Assembly (NCBI GenBank): GCA_001795165.1
Contig: MGNS01000168.1
Span: forward strand, 13,789 to 20,091
From: Chloroflexi bacterium RBG_16_57_11
Lineage (GTDB): Bacteria; Chloroflexota; Anaerolineae; Anaerolineales; UBA4823
Length of the DNA: 6,303 nucleotides
Direction of reading: 5' to 3'
The notes under the pieces were generated by a model. The model worked only from the letters and a program-made list of their open reading frames with translations. It made no database searches and had not been told where the DNA came from. Within the stretch, counting starts at the first letter, position 1. Each line of letters opens with the position of its first letter. This document shows positions 6,133-6,303 of the stretch, one piece after another. A program made the translations under genes and the position numbers.

Positions 6133-6303
6133 TTTTACGCTTTACGCCGTAGCCTAGCCACCAGATCACAGGTGAAGCGTCCGGCATAATTTGCTCATCC
6201 CCCAGAGCGTTGGTCGACAGGATGCTTCTCCCCGCTATCAACTGAATATCTCCAACAAGGACTTGCGTGGCTCGCCTGGCAAGGCGGCTCCGGTGGTATA
6301 CTT
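6133..6303. other. Short non-coding right end, no supportable gene
   Basis: After the S-component stop there is a perfect tandem repeat of TTTACGC (6134-6147) and an imperfect hairpin bounded by TGGTGG (6121-6126) and CCACCA (6158-6163), without a U-run. A minus-strand frame is open from the edge to a TGA at 6115-6113 (about 62 codons), but it has no recognisable motif and cannot be called. Confidence 0.3.
6294..6302 (+). promoter_or_regulatory. Extended -10 promoter-like element pointing out of the window
   Basis: TGGTATACT fits the TGn-TATAAT extended -10 consensus with one mismatch. No -35 match is seen, which extended -10 promoters can tolerate. A 5-bp hairpin (CGCCT-GGCA-AGGCG, 6273-6286) lies immediately upstream. 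The driven gene would be beyond the right edge. Confidence 0.25.

Noticed and set aside
6121..6163. Intrinsic terminator after the S-component-like gene
   Set aside because: TGGTGG and CCACCA can pair, but the loop is long and no U-run follows.
6113..6301. Minus-strand open frame entering from the right edge (about 62 codons)
   Set aside because: It overlaps the end of the plus-strand gene by 20 bp and has no recognisable motif; an open frame of this length can occur by chance. Sequence to the right would settle it.
1..6303. parS site for ParB
   Set aside because: No 16-bp palindrome of the GTTTCACGTGAAAC kind or close variant was found on reading both strands.

Overview
The window (about 6.3 kb, moderately GC-rich) looks like a chromosomal segment of an anaerobic or facultative Chloroflexota bacterium, probably Anaerolineae-like. 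This is an inference from three things: a DUF5667-like helical domain joined to multiheme cytochrome modules, a PfkB kinase gene fused into a parAB operon, and a small ECF S-component-like membrane protein. No rRNA, tRNA, CRISPR array, transposase or prophage gene is visible.

Left region (1-2489, minus strand): two secreted or membrane-anchored multiheme c-type cytochromes transcribed leftwards, 59 bp apart and probably co-transcribed. The first (2489-981) is complete. It has 502 residues and 18 CXXCH motifs, arranged as six successive three-heme units. The second (921 to the left edge) is cut by the window; the visible 307 residues hold a signal peptide or anchor, a helical heme-free domain of about 190 residues, and the first five CXXCH motifs. 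Both carry the same FPL-x-G-x-H plus three-heme module, so they are related and probably belong to one electron-transfer path outside the cytoplasmic membrane.

Middle (2490-2771): an AT-rich intergenic stretch with a candidate sigma70-type promoter for the cytochromes, a 10-bp palindrome, and a long-range inverted repeat just past parB that could fold the parB mRNA tail.

Segregation operon (2772-5268, minus strand): a PfkB-family kinase, then ParA (5 bp later), then ParB (TTG start overlapping the parA stop). This is a chromosomal-type ParABS pair, with a sugar/nucleoside-kinase-like enzyme as the first gene of the operon. The kinase start is ambiguous. The longest frame begins at a TTG at 5355, but homology-style reasoning and a TATAAT box inside that extension favour a later start.

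Right region (5269-6303): a divergent plus-strand gene with a good Shine-Dalgarno site encodes a 208-residue, roughly six-helix membrane protein resembling the substrate-binding S component of ECF vitamin/cofactor importers. No ECF ATPase or T component is in view. The last 171 bases hold no supportable gene but end in an extended -10 promoter-like sequence pointing out of the window.
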